From Pseudomonas sp. GM74 (GTDB lineage: Bacteria; Pseudomonadota; Gammaproteobacteria; Pseudomonadales; Pseudomonadaceae): a DNA stretch of 45,678 bases. Positions within the stretch are counted from its first letter, which is position 1; each line of letters opens with the position of its first letter. Made by a program: the position numbers and the translations under genes. The notes under the pieces were generated by a model. That model made no database searches, was not told where the DNA came from, and was given only the letters and a program-made list of their open reading frames with translations. The DNA lies in assembly GCF_000282455.1 (NCBI RefSeq), contig NZ_AKJG01000012.1, positions 1-45,678 of the forward strand. Direction: 5' to 3'. This document shows positions 33,354-42,614 of this stretch, piece by piece.

Positions 33354-34236
33354 TGGGATCTCCATCAAGCCCCGCCAATTTGTCCGGATTACGCATGATG
33401 AAAACCCGATTCACCCGCCCCGCCTCATCAAAGCCAAAGGTCATCGCCGCCGTGATGTTGCCGTCGGCCTTGATGATGACGCCTTGTGCACCATTGATTT
33501 CAGTGGGCAACCATTCGCACGCCTGCCAATAGGTGTGCAGCGACTGACCGATGAACTCCAGTACACGCGTGATACCCGACAGGGTTTCGCGGATGGCCGC
33601 AGCCTTGCCGCCGCTGTCGGCGCAGAGTTCAACGTCTTCGCTGAGCATGGCGCTCAGGGAAGCGGTCGAACCGCTGGCGATAGCGCCGTGAAACGCACCC
33701 AGCAATTGGGTTTGACGCAGGGGTTCGGGCTGGTAACGGGCGTGTCCGCCGCCAAGACTCGCCTTGGCCCGAGACACCAGCTTGCGGCAAGCGGCTTCCT
33801 GCACCCCGACCGCATCGGCGACCTGCGGGTAATCCATGTCGAAGATTTCGTGGAGCAGGTACGCCGCGCGCTCCTTGGGTGTCAGGCGCTCCAACAGCAA
33901 CATGAACGCGGTGGACAATGACGAGGCCAGTTCAAGCCTGTGTTCGGGTGAGTCCTGGTGGGTGGTGTGAATCGGCTCCGGCAGCCAGGTGCCGATGTAG
34001 TCGACCCGGGATGTGTGCGCCGAGCGCAGCACATCGATGCAGTGCCGGGTGCAGGCTGTGGTCAGCCAGGCAGCCGGCGTGGCGATGGAGGCCCGGTCGG
34101 CCTCCAGCCACTTGATGAACAACTCTTGCACCGCATCCTCGGCTTCGGCGCGCGAACCGAGAATGCGATAGGCCAGACCAAGCAAAAAGGGCCGGCGCTG
34201 CTCGAACACAGTAGCGGTGTTTTCAGTGCAGTTCAT
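33298..34236 (-). CDS. ECF41-type sigma factor with SnoaL-like C-terminal domain
   Basis: 312 residues from ATG 34236. A TTG just before it is also open, but the ATG sits 3 bases after the upstream stop. Sigma region 2 is at about 8-75 (RRPFLLGLAYRILGSRAEAEDAVQE) and region 4 at about 112-165 (LTPKERAAYLLHEIFDMDYPQVADAVG). A SnoaL-like regulatory extension carries SGGKAAA and NPDKL motifs of the ECF41 group. In that group the C-terminal domain controls activity and there is no separate anti-sigma factor. The normal end is near NPDKLAGL; the last 20 or so residues (SGSGLARESGRP and on) are encoded by a REP element. It is co-transcribed with the AhpD-like gene and probably autoregulated. Confidence 0.92.
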   Translation of the reverse strand: MNCTENTATVFEQRRPFLLGLAYRILGSRAEAEDAVQELFIKWLEADRASIATPAAWLTTACTRHCIDVLRSAHTSRVDYIGTWLPEPIHTTHQDSPEHRLELASSLSTAFMLLLERLTPKERAAYLLHEIFDMDYPQVADAVGVQEAACRKLVSRAKASLGGGHARYQPEPLRQTQLLGAFHGAIASGSTASLSAMLSEDVELCADSGGKAAAIRETLSGITRVLEFIGQSLHTYWQACEWLPTEINGAQGVIIKADGNITAAMTFGFDEAGRVNRVFIMRNPDKLAGLDGDPSGSGLARESGRPVNMYVT

Positions 34237-34239
34237 CAA

Positions 34240-34674
34240 TCAGTGCCTCGACACCTGCAAGCGGTTCCACAGGTTGATCATCCCGATCTCGGCCGTCAAG
34301 GCGCCGATCTGTTCGTCATTGAAATGCGCCCTCAGTTCAATGCGAAGGCTGGCGTAATCGGTTTTTGCATCCAGTACCGTCAAGGCTTCGGTCCACGCCA
34401 GCGCGGCGCGCTCCGAAGGGCTGAAATCACTGACATGACGCCAGACGATCAGGCGATCCAGGCGTTCATTGGTTTCATTGGCTTCCCGGGCCTCACGGCT
34501 GTGCATCTTCACGCAGAAACCGCACTGGTTGATCTGCGAGGCGCGAAGGTGGATCAAGTGCTTGAGGGAAGGATCGAGATCATGCTGATCGAGCACGACA
34601 TGGACCTGGGTCAGGCTTTCGAAAACCTGTGGGATCGCTTGCAGCAGGTTGACCGCTTGGGTGTTGGACGACAT
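34240..34674 (-). CDS. AhpD-like carboxymuconolactone decarboxylase family protein
   Basis: A 144-residue protein with the redox motif CGFC (QINQCGFCVKMHSREAR) typical of AhpD-like peroxidase-type members. ECF41 sigma factor genes are characteristically paired with such carboxymuconolactone decarboxylase, oxidoreductase or epimerase genes, and here it precedes the sigma gene by 3 bases. A role in a redox or peroxide response is inferred. The start is ATG 34674; a candidate ECF41 promoter lies 36-62 bases upstream. Confidence 0.92.
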   Translation of the reverse strand: MSSNTQAVNLLQAIPQVFESLTQVHVVLDQHDLDPSLKHLIHLRASQINQCGFCVKMHSREAREANETNERLDRLIVWRHVSDFSPSERAALAWTEALTVLDAKTDYASLRIELRAHFNDEQIGALTAEIGMINLWNRLQVSRH

Positions 34675-34709
34675 CGTATTGCTCCACTGATTGAGGGATT
34701 CAACAGGAT

Positions 34710-34736
34710 GACGATTGAGGATTGCGCGTTGTGACG
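34710..34736 (-). promoter_or_regulatory. Candidate ECF41-dependent promoter
   Basis: On the minus strand CGTCACA (34736-34730), a 16-base spacer and CGTC (34713-34710) closely match the ECF41 consensus TGTCACA-N16/17-CGTC; only the first base differs. The site is 35 bases before the AhpD-like start, so the ECF41 factor probably activates its own operon. The -35 box overlaps the palindrome at 34731-34763. Confidence 0.7.
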
Positions 34737-34763
34737 TGCGCTGAAAATTTCAGCGCACGTCAC
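34731..34763. promoter_or_regulatory. Perfect 33-base palindrome
   Basis: GTGACGTGCGCTGAAA and its exact complement flank a single A. It lies between the stop of the amidohydrolase gene (34769) and the AhpD-like operon, overlapping the -35 box of the latter. No T run follows on the minus strand, so it is a weak terminator at best. It may be an operator for the sigma factor operon, a terminator stem, or both. Confidence 0.55.
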
Positions 34764-34768
34764 TCGGT

Positions 34769-36052
34769 TCAGGCCGCCAGCTCGCCCTTCGCCACCGCCG
34801 CCGAAGCCGCCAGCATCGCCCGCAACAGCACCGCACAGCCGGCCGCCAGGTCATCCGGCGCGGCGTTTTCGATTTCGTTGTGGCTGATGCCGCCTTCACA
34901 GGGCACGAAGATCATCCCGGCCGGGCCGAGTTCGGCCAGGAAGATCGCGTCGTGGCCTGCGCCGCTGACGATGTCCATGTGTGACAGGCCCAGGCCTTGG
35001 GCGGCACCGCGCACGGCTTCGACGCAGCCTTTGTCGAAGTACAGCGGCGGGAAGTCTGCCGTTGGCGTGAGCTCGTAGGTCAGGCCGTGTTCGTCGCAGG
35101 TGGTTTCGATGACTTCGCGCACTTCGGCGATCATCGAATCCAGGCGCGCCGGTTCCAGGTGCCGGAAGTCCAGGGTCATGCGCACTTCGCCGGGAATGAC
35201 GTTGCGCGAGCCGGGATAGGCTTGCAGACAACCGACGGTGCCGCAGGCATGGGGTTGATGGCTGAGAGCGGCGCGGTTGAGCGCACCGACGATCACTGCG
35301 GCGCCGACCAAGGCGTCCTTGCGCAAGTGCATCGGGGTCGGGCCGGCGTGGGCTTCGACGCCGCGCAGCTTGAGGTCAAACCATTTCTGCCCGAGGGCGC
35401 CCATGACCACGCCTATGGTCTTGCGTTCGTCTTCCAGGATCGGGCCTTGCTCGATGTGGGCTTCAAAGTAGGCGCCGACTTTGTGGCCGCTGACTTTGCG
35501 TGGGCCGGCATAGCCAATGGCATTGAGTGCTTGACCGACCGTCACGCCCTCGGCATCGACCTTGGCCAGGGTTTCCTCGAGGGTGAATTTTTCCGCGAAC
35601 ACGCCGGAACCCATCATGCAAGGAGCAAAACGCGAGCCTTCCTCGTTGGTCCAGACCACCACTTCCAGCGGCGCTTCAGTCTCGATGTTGAGGTCATTGA
35701 GGGTGCGCAGCACCTCGACGCCCGCCAGCACGCCGAAGCAGCCATCAAACTTGCCGCCGGTGGGCTGGGTGTCGATGTGGCTGCCGGTCATCACCGGTGG
35801 CAGGTCCGGATTGCGCCCGGGACGGCGGGCGAAAATATTGCCGACAGCGTCGATGCTGACGGTGCAGCCGGCATCGATACACCACTTGACGAAGATGTCC
35901 CGGGCCTGGCGGTCAAGATCGGTCAGGGCCAGGCGACACACACCGCCCTTGACCGTGGCGCCGAGCCTGGCCAGTTCCATGAGCGATTGCCACAGGCGGT
36001 CGCGGTTGATGTGCTGATGGCTGGACTGCAGAACGTCTACGGCCGCGTTCAT
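34769..36052 (-). CDS. M20-family N-carbamoyl amidohydrolase (probable beta-ureidopropionase)
   Basis: A 427-residue Zn-dependent hydrolase of the allantoate amidohydrolase/N-carbamoyl-amino-acid hydrolase group. Metal-site residues are seen at His92 (GSHIDTQPTGGKFDG), Asp103, Glu137-Glu138 (TNEEGSRF), His199 (AHIEQGP) and His391 (ISHNEI). Allantoate and N-carbamoyl-beta-alanine hydrolases share this fold; the pyrimidine-degradation neighbours indicate hydrolysis of N-carbamoyl-beta-alanine (or the 2-methyl form) to beta-alanine, CO2 and ammonia, the last step of the reductive pathway. Start ATG 36052 with AGAGGAG 6 bases upstream. It follows the NCS1 gene on the same strand with a REP pair between them. 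Confidence 0.9.
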   Translation of the reverse strand: MNAAVDVLQSSHQHINRDRLWQSLMELARLGATVKGGVCRLALTDLDRQARDIFVKWCIDAGCTVSIDAVGNIFARRPGRNPDLPPVMTGSHIDTQPTGGKFDGCFGVLAGVEVLRTLNDLNIETEAPLEVVVWTNEEGSRFAPCMMGSGVFAEKFTLEETLAKVDAEGVTVGQALNAIGYAGPRKVSGHKVGAYFEAHIEQGPILEDERKTIGVVMGALGQKWFDLKLRGVEAHAGPTPMHLRKDALVGAAVIVGALNRAALSHQPHACGTVGCLQAYPGSRNVIPGEVRMTLDFRHLEPARLDSMIAEVREVIETTCDEHGLTYELTPTADFPPLYFDKGCVEAVRGAAQGLGLSHMDIVSGAGHDAIFLAELGPAGMIFVPCEGGISHNEIENAAPDDLAAGCAVLLRAMLAASAAVAKGELAA

Positions 36053-36108
36053 GATGATCTCCTCTGGCTGTTCTTGTGTGTTTCTTCAGGCAATTCGTTG
36101 GTGAACTT

Positions 36109-36214
36109 GAGGCCGCCATCGCGGGCAAGCCCGCTCCCACAGTTGATCGGGTGTACACCGTATTAGTGTACGACTTCAGTCCCTGTGGGAGCGGGCTTGC
36201 CCGCGATGAGGCCC
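36109..36214. repeat. REP pair, inverted architecture
   Basis: Perfect 25-base arms: ATCGCGGGCAAGCCCGCTCC... at 36118-36142 and its complement at 36183-36207. Here the CTCCCACAG ends face each other, the reverse of the pairs at 3692, 6985, 29451 and 33266. GAGGCC motifs flank both sides. The spacer contains GGTGTACAC and GTGTACGAC, shared (reversed) with the copy at 42495. Confidence 0.9.
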
Positions 36215-36218
36215 TCAC

Positions 36219-37703
36219 TTACACCGCAGATTTCGCGACAGACGGGCTGGGCCGCATCACACTCAACCCGTAATAAATCACCCCTCCCAGGATCGAGCCG
36301 GTAAACCAGCCATAGCTGTAGAACCAGCTGAACGCATCGCTGCCCAGGGACAACAACGTCAGCACCACCGGCACGCCAAACGCGATGAACCCGCTCCAGT
36401 TCCACGCCGGGTACACGTCATCGCGGTAAAGGCCGGCAAGGTCCAGTTGCTGTTTCTTGATCAGGAAATAGTCCACCACCATGATCCCGGCGATCGGCCC
36501 CAGCAGGCTGGAATAGCCAAGCAACCAGTTGGAATAGACGGTTTCGAGACTGACGTCCGAGACAATCAGACCAAGTTTTTTCAGCAGCTCATGGGCCATC
36601 AATGCCAACCCGACAAACCCGGTGAGCAATACTGCCTTGGTGCGGTTGATCGCCTTGGGCGCGATGTTCTGGAAGTCATTGGTCGGTGACACGATGTTGG
36701 CTGCGGTATTGGTCGACAGCGTGGCGATGATGATCAGCGCCATCGCCAGTGCAACCCAAACCGGGCTCTGGATATGGCCGATCAAGGTCACCGGATCGGA
36801 CACCGTCACCCCCACCAGTTTCACCGACGCCGCGGTCATCACAACGCCGAGGGACGCGAACAGGAACATGGTCAGCGGCAGGCCGATGATCTGCCCGACA
36901 ATCTGGTCCTTCTGGCTTTTTGCGTAGCGACTGAAGTCCGGAATGTTCAGTGACAGCGTGGCCCAGAAGCCGACCATCGCCGTCAGCCCCGCCGCGAAGT
37001 AGCTGGCCACGCCGGCGCCTTCGGGACGCTTGGCCGGAATTGCCAGCAATTCGCTCATCGACACGTTGGGCATGGCCCAGACCAGCAGACCTACGCCCAC
37101 CAGCACCAACAGCGGCGCCGACAGGGTTTCCAGCCATTTGATCGACTCGGCGCCGCGAATCACCACCCACAGATTCAGCGCCCAGAACACCATGAAGCCG
37201 ATGACCTCGCCGGTGCCGCCCAAAGACTTCCAGCCCTCGAACACCGAGCCGAGAAACAGATGTATCGCCAGCCCGCCGAACATGGTCTGGATTCCGAACC
37301 AGCCACACGCCACCAGGGCGCGGATCAGGCACGGAATGTTGGAGCCGAGCACGCCGAAGGACGAGCGCAGCAACACCGGAAAGGGAATGCCGTACTTGGT
37401 GCCGGGAAAGGCGTTAAGCGTCAGGGGAATCAGCACGATGATGTTGGCAAACAGAATCGCCAGCAGCGCTTCACCGACGGTCAGGCCGAAGTACGCGGTC
37501 AGCACGCCACCGAGGGTGTAGGTCGGCACGCAGATCGCCATGCCCACCCACAGCGCGGTGATGTGCCATTTGTTCCAGGTGCGTTCGCGCACCTTGGTCG
37601 GTGCAATGTCGTGGTTGTAACGGGGACTGTCGAGGACATCGCTGCCGGCTTCCAACTCGAACAAGCCGTCGCGCTCGGTCACTTGCGATCTGATCTGTTG
37701 CAT
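36219..37703 (-). CDS. NCS1-family nucleobase:cation symporter
   Basis: A 494-residue inner-membrane importer with about twelve hydrophobic segments. NCS1 features include the N-terminal WNKWHITALWVGMAICVPTY, the PFPVLLRSSFGVLGSN segment and LSLNIPDFSRYAKS. Family members import uracil, allantoin, hydantoins or cytosine; its position in a pyrimidine-degradation locus suggests uracil, thymine or a dihydro form. The start ATG 37703 is preceded by GGAG. An AAAAATAA motif about 25 bases upstream fits the Hfq/Crc target pattern, so catabolite repression is possible. It is divergent from the dihydropyrimidinase gene. Confidence 0.92.
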   Translation of the reverse strand: MQQIRSQVTERDGLFELEAGSDVLDSPRYNHDIAPTKVRERTWNKWHITALWVGMAICVPTYTLGGVLTAYFGLTVGEALLAILFANIIVLIPLTLNAFPGTKYGIPFPVLLRSSFGVLGSNIPCLIRALVACGWFGIQTMFGGLAIHLFLGSVFEGWKSLGGTGEVIGFMVFWALNLWVVIRGAESIKWLETLSAPLLVLVGVGLLVWAMPNVSMSELLAIPAKRPEGAGVASYFAAGLTAMVGFWATLSLNIPDFSRYAKSQKDQIVGQIIGLPLTMFLFASLGVVMTAASVKLVGVTVSDPVTLIGHIQSPVWVALAMALIIIATLSTNTAANIVSPTNDFQNIAPKAINRTKAVLLTGFVGLALMAHELLKKLGLIVSDVSLETVYSNWLLGYSSLLGPIAGIMVVDYFLIKKQQLDLAGLYRDDVYPAWNWSGFIAFGVPVVLTLLSLGSDAFSWFYSYGWFTGSILGGVIYYGLSVMRPSPSVAKSAV

Positions 37704-37725
37704 GGCCGCTCCACTGTTCTTTGAA

Positions 37726-37733
37726 TTATTTTT
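37726..37733 (-). promoter_or_regulatory. Candidate Hfq/Crc (CA) motif upstream of NCS1 gene
   Basis: The minus strand reads AAAAATAA, matching the AANAANAA catabolite-activity pattern, 23-30 bases before the NCS1 ATG. The pattern is short and occurs by chance in AT-rich DNA; the context (catabolic transporter in Pseudomonas) makes it plausible. Confidence 0.3.
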
Positions 37734-38019
37734 TGCTCATCGGGGGCTGGCGGCATCAATAAACGTGCCGGGTACCCCGATTACGCATCGGGCAGTTCCA
37801 TAAACACATTGCAACCAACTGATGTTTATCAGTTTTATTCGCTGACTCGTCTATTTGTCAGGCCACTCAGGCCGAATGCCTGGCAAGTTGTCGAAACAGT
37901 CAGGACTCAAACTGGTGCGTCGATCTTTTTTCAATGGCTGCGCATCAACCATAGACCATACTCAAACAGCTGATTTCACATAGGAAATCTTGACTATTTT
38001 TTGATCCTGTCAAGTGCGT

Positions 38020-38047
38020 CAAAATGGTGAACGGCCTCACCATTTTG
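38020..38047. promoter_or_regulatory. Perfect inverted repeat, likely operator of the pyrimidine locus
   Basis: CAAAATGGTGA (38020-38030), a 6-base spacer and TCACCATTTTG (38037-38047). A perfect 11-bp dyad in an AT-rich divergent control region is typical of a dimeric repressor site. The TetR-family regulator at 42615-43235 is the obvious candidate to bind it, by inference. Confidence 0.55.
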
Positions 38048-38205
38048 GTGATTCTTATATTTAATCGTTAAATATCAATTAGTTAATAAACGAATAAGCT
38101 TATAAAAAATATTCTTGCCGATTCGTATAACTGCAGCTAGCGTTTAATCCTGACAGCGTTGACAGGAATAAACCTGCCTTGACTGTTTTCATATAGAACA
38201 TCTAG

Positions 38206-39684
<1,479 letters not shown>

Positions 39685-39696
39685 GAGCGGCCTTCG

Positions 39697-39779
39697 GCCT
39701 ATCGCGGGCAAGCCCGCTCCCACAAAGATCTCGGGTGTCCACAAAACCTGTGGGAGCGGGCTTGCCCGCGATGAGGCCC
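39697..39779. repeat. REP pair, inverted architecture
   Basis: Arms ATCGCGGGCAAGCCCGCTCC... (39701-39724) and its perfect complement (39749-39772) are separated by 24 bases, with GAGGCC-like flanks. It lies between the dihydropyrimidinase and preT genes within the presumed operon, so it may affect mRNA stability rather than end transcription. Confidence 0.9.
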
Positions 39780-39793
39780 GCACAGACAACACA

Positions 39794-39801
39794 AAAAACA
39801 A
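39794..39801 (+). promoter_or_regulatory. Candidate Hfq/Crc (CA) motif upstream of preT
   Basis: AAAAACAA matches AANAANAA and lies 45 bases before the chosen GTG start of preT. On its own this is weak; it is listed because a similar motif precedes the NCS1 gene of the same pathway. Confidence 0.25.
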
Positions 39802-39845
39802 TGCCCATTCAGAGGCAGCACCTCCATCACCGTGAGGCCAAAATC

Positions 39846-41213
39846 GTGATCAAGACCCTGGACCACCTCCCGCATCCCATCGAGAATGCGGCCGCCCTCG
39901 CCGGCCATTTCACCGATCTGGCACCGCCGCTCAACGAGCGCCAGGCGCAACTGGAAGCCTCGCGCTGCCTGTATTGCTACGACGCGCCCTGCGTGAATGC
40001 CTGTCCGAGCGAGATCGACATTCCTTCGTTCATCCGCAACATTGCGCAGGACAACGTGCAAGGCGCCGCGCAGAAAATCCTCTCGGCCAACATCCTCGGC
40101 GGCAGTTGCGCCCGGGTGTGCCCGACGGAAATTCTTTGCCAGCAAGCCTGCGTGCGCAACAACGCTCACGAATGTGCGCCGGTCATGATCGGCCTGTTGC
40201 AACGCTACGCCGTGGACAACGCCCACTTCAGCGCTCACCCGTTCCAGCGTGAAGCGGCCACCGGCAAGCGCATCGCCGTGGTTGGCGCCGGTCCAGCCGG
40301 TTTGTCCTGCGCCCACCGCAGTGCCATGCACGGGCATGACGTGGTGATCTTCGAGGCGCGGGCAAAGGCTGGCGGCCTCAACGAATACGGGATCGCCAAA
40401 TACAAACTGGTGGATGACTACGCACAAAAAGAGCTCGAGTTCCTGCTGGAAATCGGCGGCATCGAAATCCGCCATGGGCACAAACTCGGGGAGAACCTGA
40501 CCCTCGGCGAACTGCACCAACAGTTCGATGCGGTGTTCCTCGGCCTCGGGCTCAACGCCAGCAAACAGCTGGGCCTGGCCCACGAAGACGCGCCCGGCCT
40601 GCTCGCCGCCACCGACTACATCCGCGAACTGCGCCAGGCCGATGACCTGACGCAACTGCCCCTGGCCGATCATTGCATCGTCCTCGGCGCGGGCAACACC
40701 GCCATCGACATGGCGGTGCAAATGGCCCGCCTCGGCGCCCACGATGTGAATCTGGTGTACCGCCGTGGCATCGAGGACATAGGCGCCACCCATCACGAAC
40801 AGGAGATAGCCAAGGCCAATCAGGTGCGACTGATGACCTGGGCACAACCCGAAGAAGTGCTGCTCGATGACCAAGGCCGCGTGTGCGGCATGCGTTTCGC
40901 CCGCACCCGTCTGGTGGAAGGCCGCCTGCAAACCACCGGTGAAACCTTCGAACTGGCCGCCGATGCGATCTTCAAGGCCATCGGCCAGGCCTTTGACAAT
41001 GACGCCCTCGCCGATCCGCTCGCGCGCGAACTCAAGCGTCAGGGTGAGCGCATCGAAGTCGATGAAAACCTGCGCACCAGCATCCCCGGCGTGTATGCCG
41101 GCGGCGACTGCACCAGCCTCGATCAAGACCTCACCGTGCAAGCCGTGCAGCACGGCAAGCGCGCCGCCGAGGCAATCAATGCTCAACTGATGCTCAACGT
41201 GGAGGCTGCGTAA
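39846..41213 (+). CDS. preT: NAD-dependent dihydropyrimidine dehydrogenase subunit PreT
   Basis: A 455-residue flavoprotein subunit that feeds NADH electrons to PreA for reduction of uracil/thymine, step one of reductive pyrimidine catabolism. I choose GTG 39846 (VIKTLDHLPHP) because TGAGG lies 8 bases upstream and the sequence fits the family N-terminus; ATG 39801 and an earlier reading into the REP pair are alternatives. Two N-terminal Fe-S sites are marked by Cys41, 44, 49, 53 (CLYCYDAPCVNACP) and Cys88, 92, 98, 102. The FAD motif is GAGPAG (147-152) and the NAD motif GAGNTAIDMA. It abuts preA with no gap. Confidence 0.93.
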   Translation: MIKTLDHLPHPIENAAALAGHFTDLAPPLNERQAQLEASRCLYCYDAPCVNACPSEIDIPSFIRNIAQDNVQGAAQKILSANILGGSCARVCPTEILCQQACVRNNAHECAPVMIGLLQRYAVDNAHFSAHPFQREAATGKRIAVVGAGPAGLSCAHRSAMHGHDVVIFEARAKAGGLNEYGIAKYKLVDDYAQKELEFLLEIGGIEIRHGHKLGENLTLGELHQQFDAVFLGLGLNASKQLGLAHEDAPGLLAATDYIRELRQADDLTQLPLADHCIVLGAGNTAIDMAVQMARLGAHDVNLVYRRGIEDIGATHHEQEIAKANQVRLMTWAQPEEVLLDDQGRVCGMRFARTRLVEGRLQTTGETFELAADAIFKAIGQAFDNDALADPLARELKRQGERIEVDENLRTSIPGVYAGGDCTSLDQDLTVQAVQHGKRAAEAINAQLMLNVEAA

Positions 41214-42488
41214 ATGGCCGATCTGTCGATTGTCTTCGCCGGCATCAAAGCACCCAATCCATTCTGGCTGGCCTCCGCGCCGCCGACCGACAAGGCCTAC
41301 AACGTGGTCCGCGCCTTCGAGGCAGGCTGGGGCGGCGTGGTCTGGAAAACCCTGGGAGAAGACCCGGCGGCGGTGAACGTGTCGTCGCGCTACTCGGCAC
41401 ACTTCGGGGCTAACCGGGAGGTACTCGGTTTCAACAACATCGAACTGATCACCGACCGCTCGCTGGAGATCAACCTGCGGGAAATCACCCAGGTCAAAAA
41501 GGACTGGCCGGACCGTGCGCTGATCGTGTCCTTGATGGTGCCCTGCGTCGAAGAATCCTGGAAAAACATCCTGCCGCTGGTGGAAGCCACCGGCGCCGAC
41601 GGCATCGAACTGAACTTCGGCTGCCCCCACGGCATGCCGGAACGGGGCATGGGCGCAGCGGTCGGCCAGGTGCCGGAATACGTGGAACAGGTCACCCGCT
41701 GGTGCAAGACGTATTGCTCGTTGCCGGTGATCGTCAAGCTCACGCCGAACATCACCGACATCCGCGTCGCCGCCCGCGCCGCCCACCGGGGCGGTGCCGA
41801 TGCGGTGTCGTTGATCAACACCATCAACTCGATCACCAGCGTCAACCTCGAACGCATGGTCGCCAACCCCATGGTTGGCAGCCAAAGCACCCACGGCGGT
41901 TACTGCGGCTCGGCGGTCAAGCCGATTGCCTTGAACATGGTCGCCGAAATCGCCCGCGACCCGCAGACCCAGGGCCTGCCGATCAGCGGCATCGGCGGCA
42001 TCGGCAACTGGCGCGACGCCGCGGAATTCATCGCCCTGGGCAGCGGCGCGGTGCAGGTGTGCACGGCGGCGATGCTGCATGGCTTCCGGATTGTCGAAGA
42101 CATGAAGGACGGTTTGTCACGCTGGATGGACAGTCAGGGCTACGCCAGCGTTTCGGAATTTTCCGGGCGCGCGGTGGGCAACACCACGGACTGGAAGTAC
42201 CTGGACATCAACTACCAGGTGATCGCGAAGATTGATCAGGAGGCCTGCATCGGTTGTGGTCGTTGCCATATCGCGTGTGAGGACACCTCGCACCAGGCCG
42301 TGGCCAGCCTCAAGCAAGCGGATGGCACTCACAAGTATCAAGTAATCGATGAGGAGTGCGTGGGCTGCAACCTGTGCCAGATCACCTGCCCGGTGCAGGA
42401 CTGCATCGAGATGGTGCCGGTGGAGACCGGCAAGCCGTTCCTGGACTGGAATCATGATCCGAGGAATCCGTATCACGTCAGTGTCTGA
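41214..42488 (+). CDS. preA: NAD-dependent dihydropyrimidine dehydrogenase subunit PreA
   Basis: A 424-residue catalytic subunit. The FMN-containing dihydroorotate-dehydrogenase-like barrel (about 1-310) includes NPFWLASAPPTDK, LNFGCPHGMPERGMG with the active-site cysteine, and ISGIGGIGNW. Two C-terminal [4Fe-4S] motifs follow at Cys345, 348, 351, 355 (CIGCGRCHIAC) and Cys382, 385, 388, 392 (CVGCNLCQITC). With PreT it reduces uracil and thymine. Its ATG directly follows the preT stop, with GGAGG upstream, so the subunits are made together. Confidence 0.96.
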   Translation: MADLSIVFAGIKAPNPFWLASAPPTDKAYNVVRAFEAGWGGVVWKTLGEDPAAVNVSSRYSAHFGANREVLGFNNIELITDRSLEINLREITQVKKDWPDRALIVSLMVPCVEESWKNILPLVEATGADGIELNFGCPHGMPERGMGAAVGQVPEYVEQVTRWCKTYCSLPVIVKLTPNITDIRVAARAAHRGGADAVSLINTINSITSVNLERMVANPMVGSQSTHGGYCGSAVKPIALNMVAEIARDPQTQGLPISGIGGIGNWRDAAEFIALGSGAVQVCTAAMLHGFRIVEDMKDGLSRWMDSQGYASVSEFSGRAVGNTTDWKYLDINYQVIAKIDQEACIGCGRCHIACEDTSHQAVASLKQADGTHKYQVIDEECVGCNLCQITCPVQDCIEMVPVETGKPFLDWNHDPRNPYHVSV

Positions 42489-42494
42489 ACTGAC

Positions 42495-42594
42495 GCCATC
42501 GCGGGCAAGCCCGCTCCCACAGTGGTTTATGTCGTACGCAAATGTTGTGTACACCAGAGATACCTGTGGGAGCGGGCTTGCCCGCGAAGAGGCC
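42495..42594. repeat. REP pair, inverted architecture
   Basis: Arms ATCGCGGGCAAGCCCGCTCC... (42498-42522) and complement (42564-42587). The spacer, read in reverse, shares GGTGTACAC and GTACGAC with the pair at 36109-36214, so the two are related copies in opposite orientation. It separates preA from the convergent TetR gene. Confidence 0.9.
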
Positions 42595-42614
42595 AGCAGC
42601 CACCCCACCCAACC

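Noticed and set aside
39699..42080. Long antisense open frame across preT and preA (about 790 codons)
   Set aside because: Codon-bias shadow of two well-supported genes on the other strand; His/Asp/Val-rich composition typical of such artefacts.
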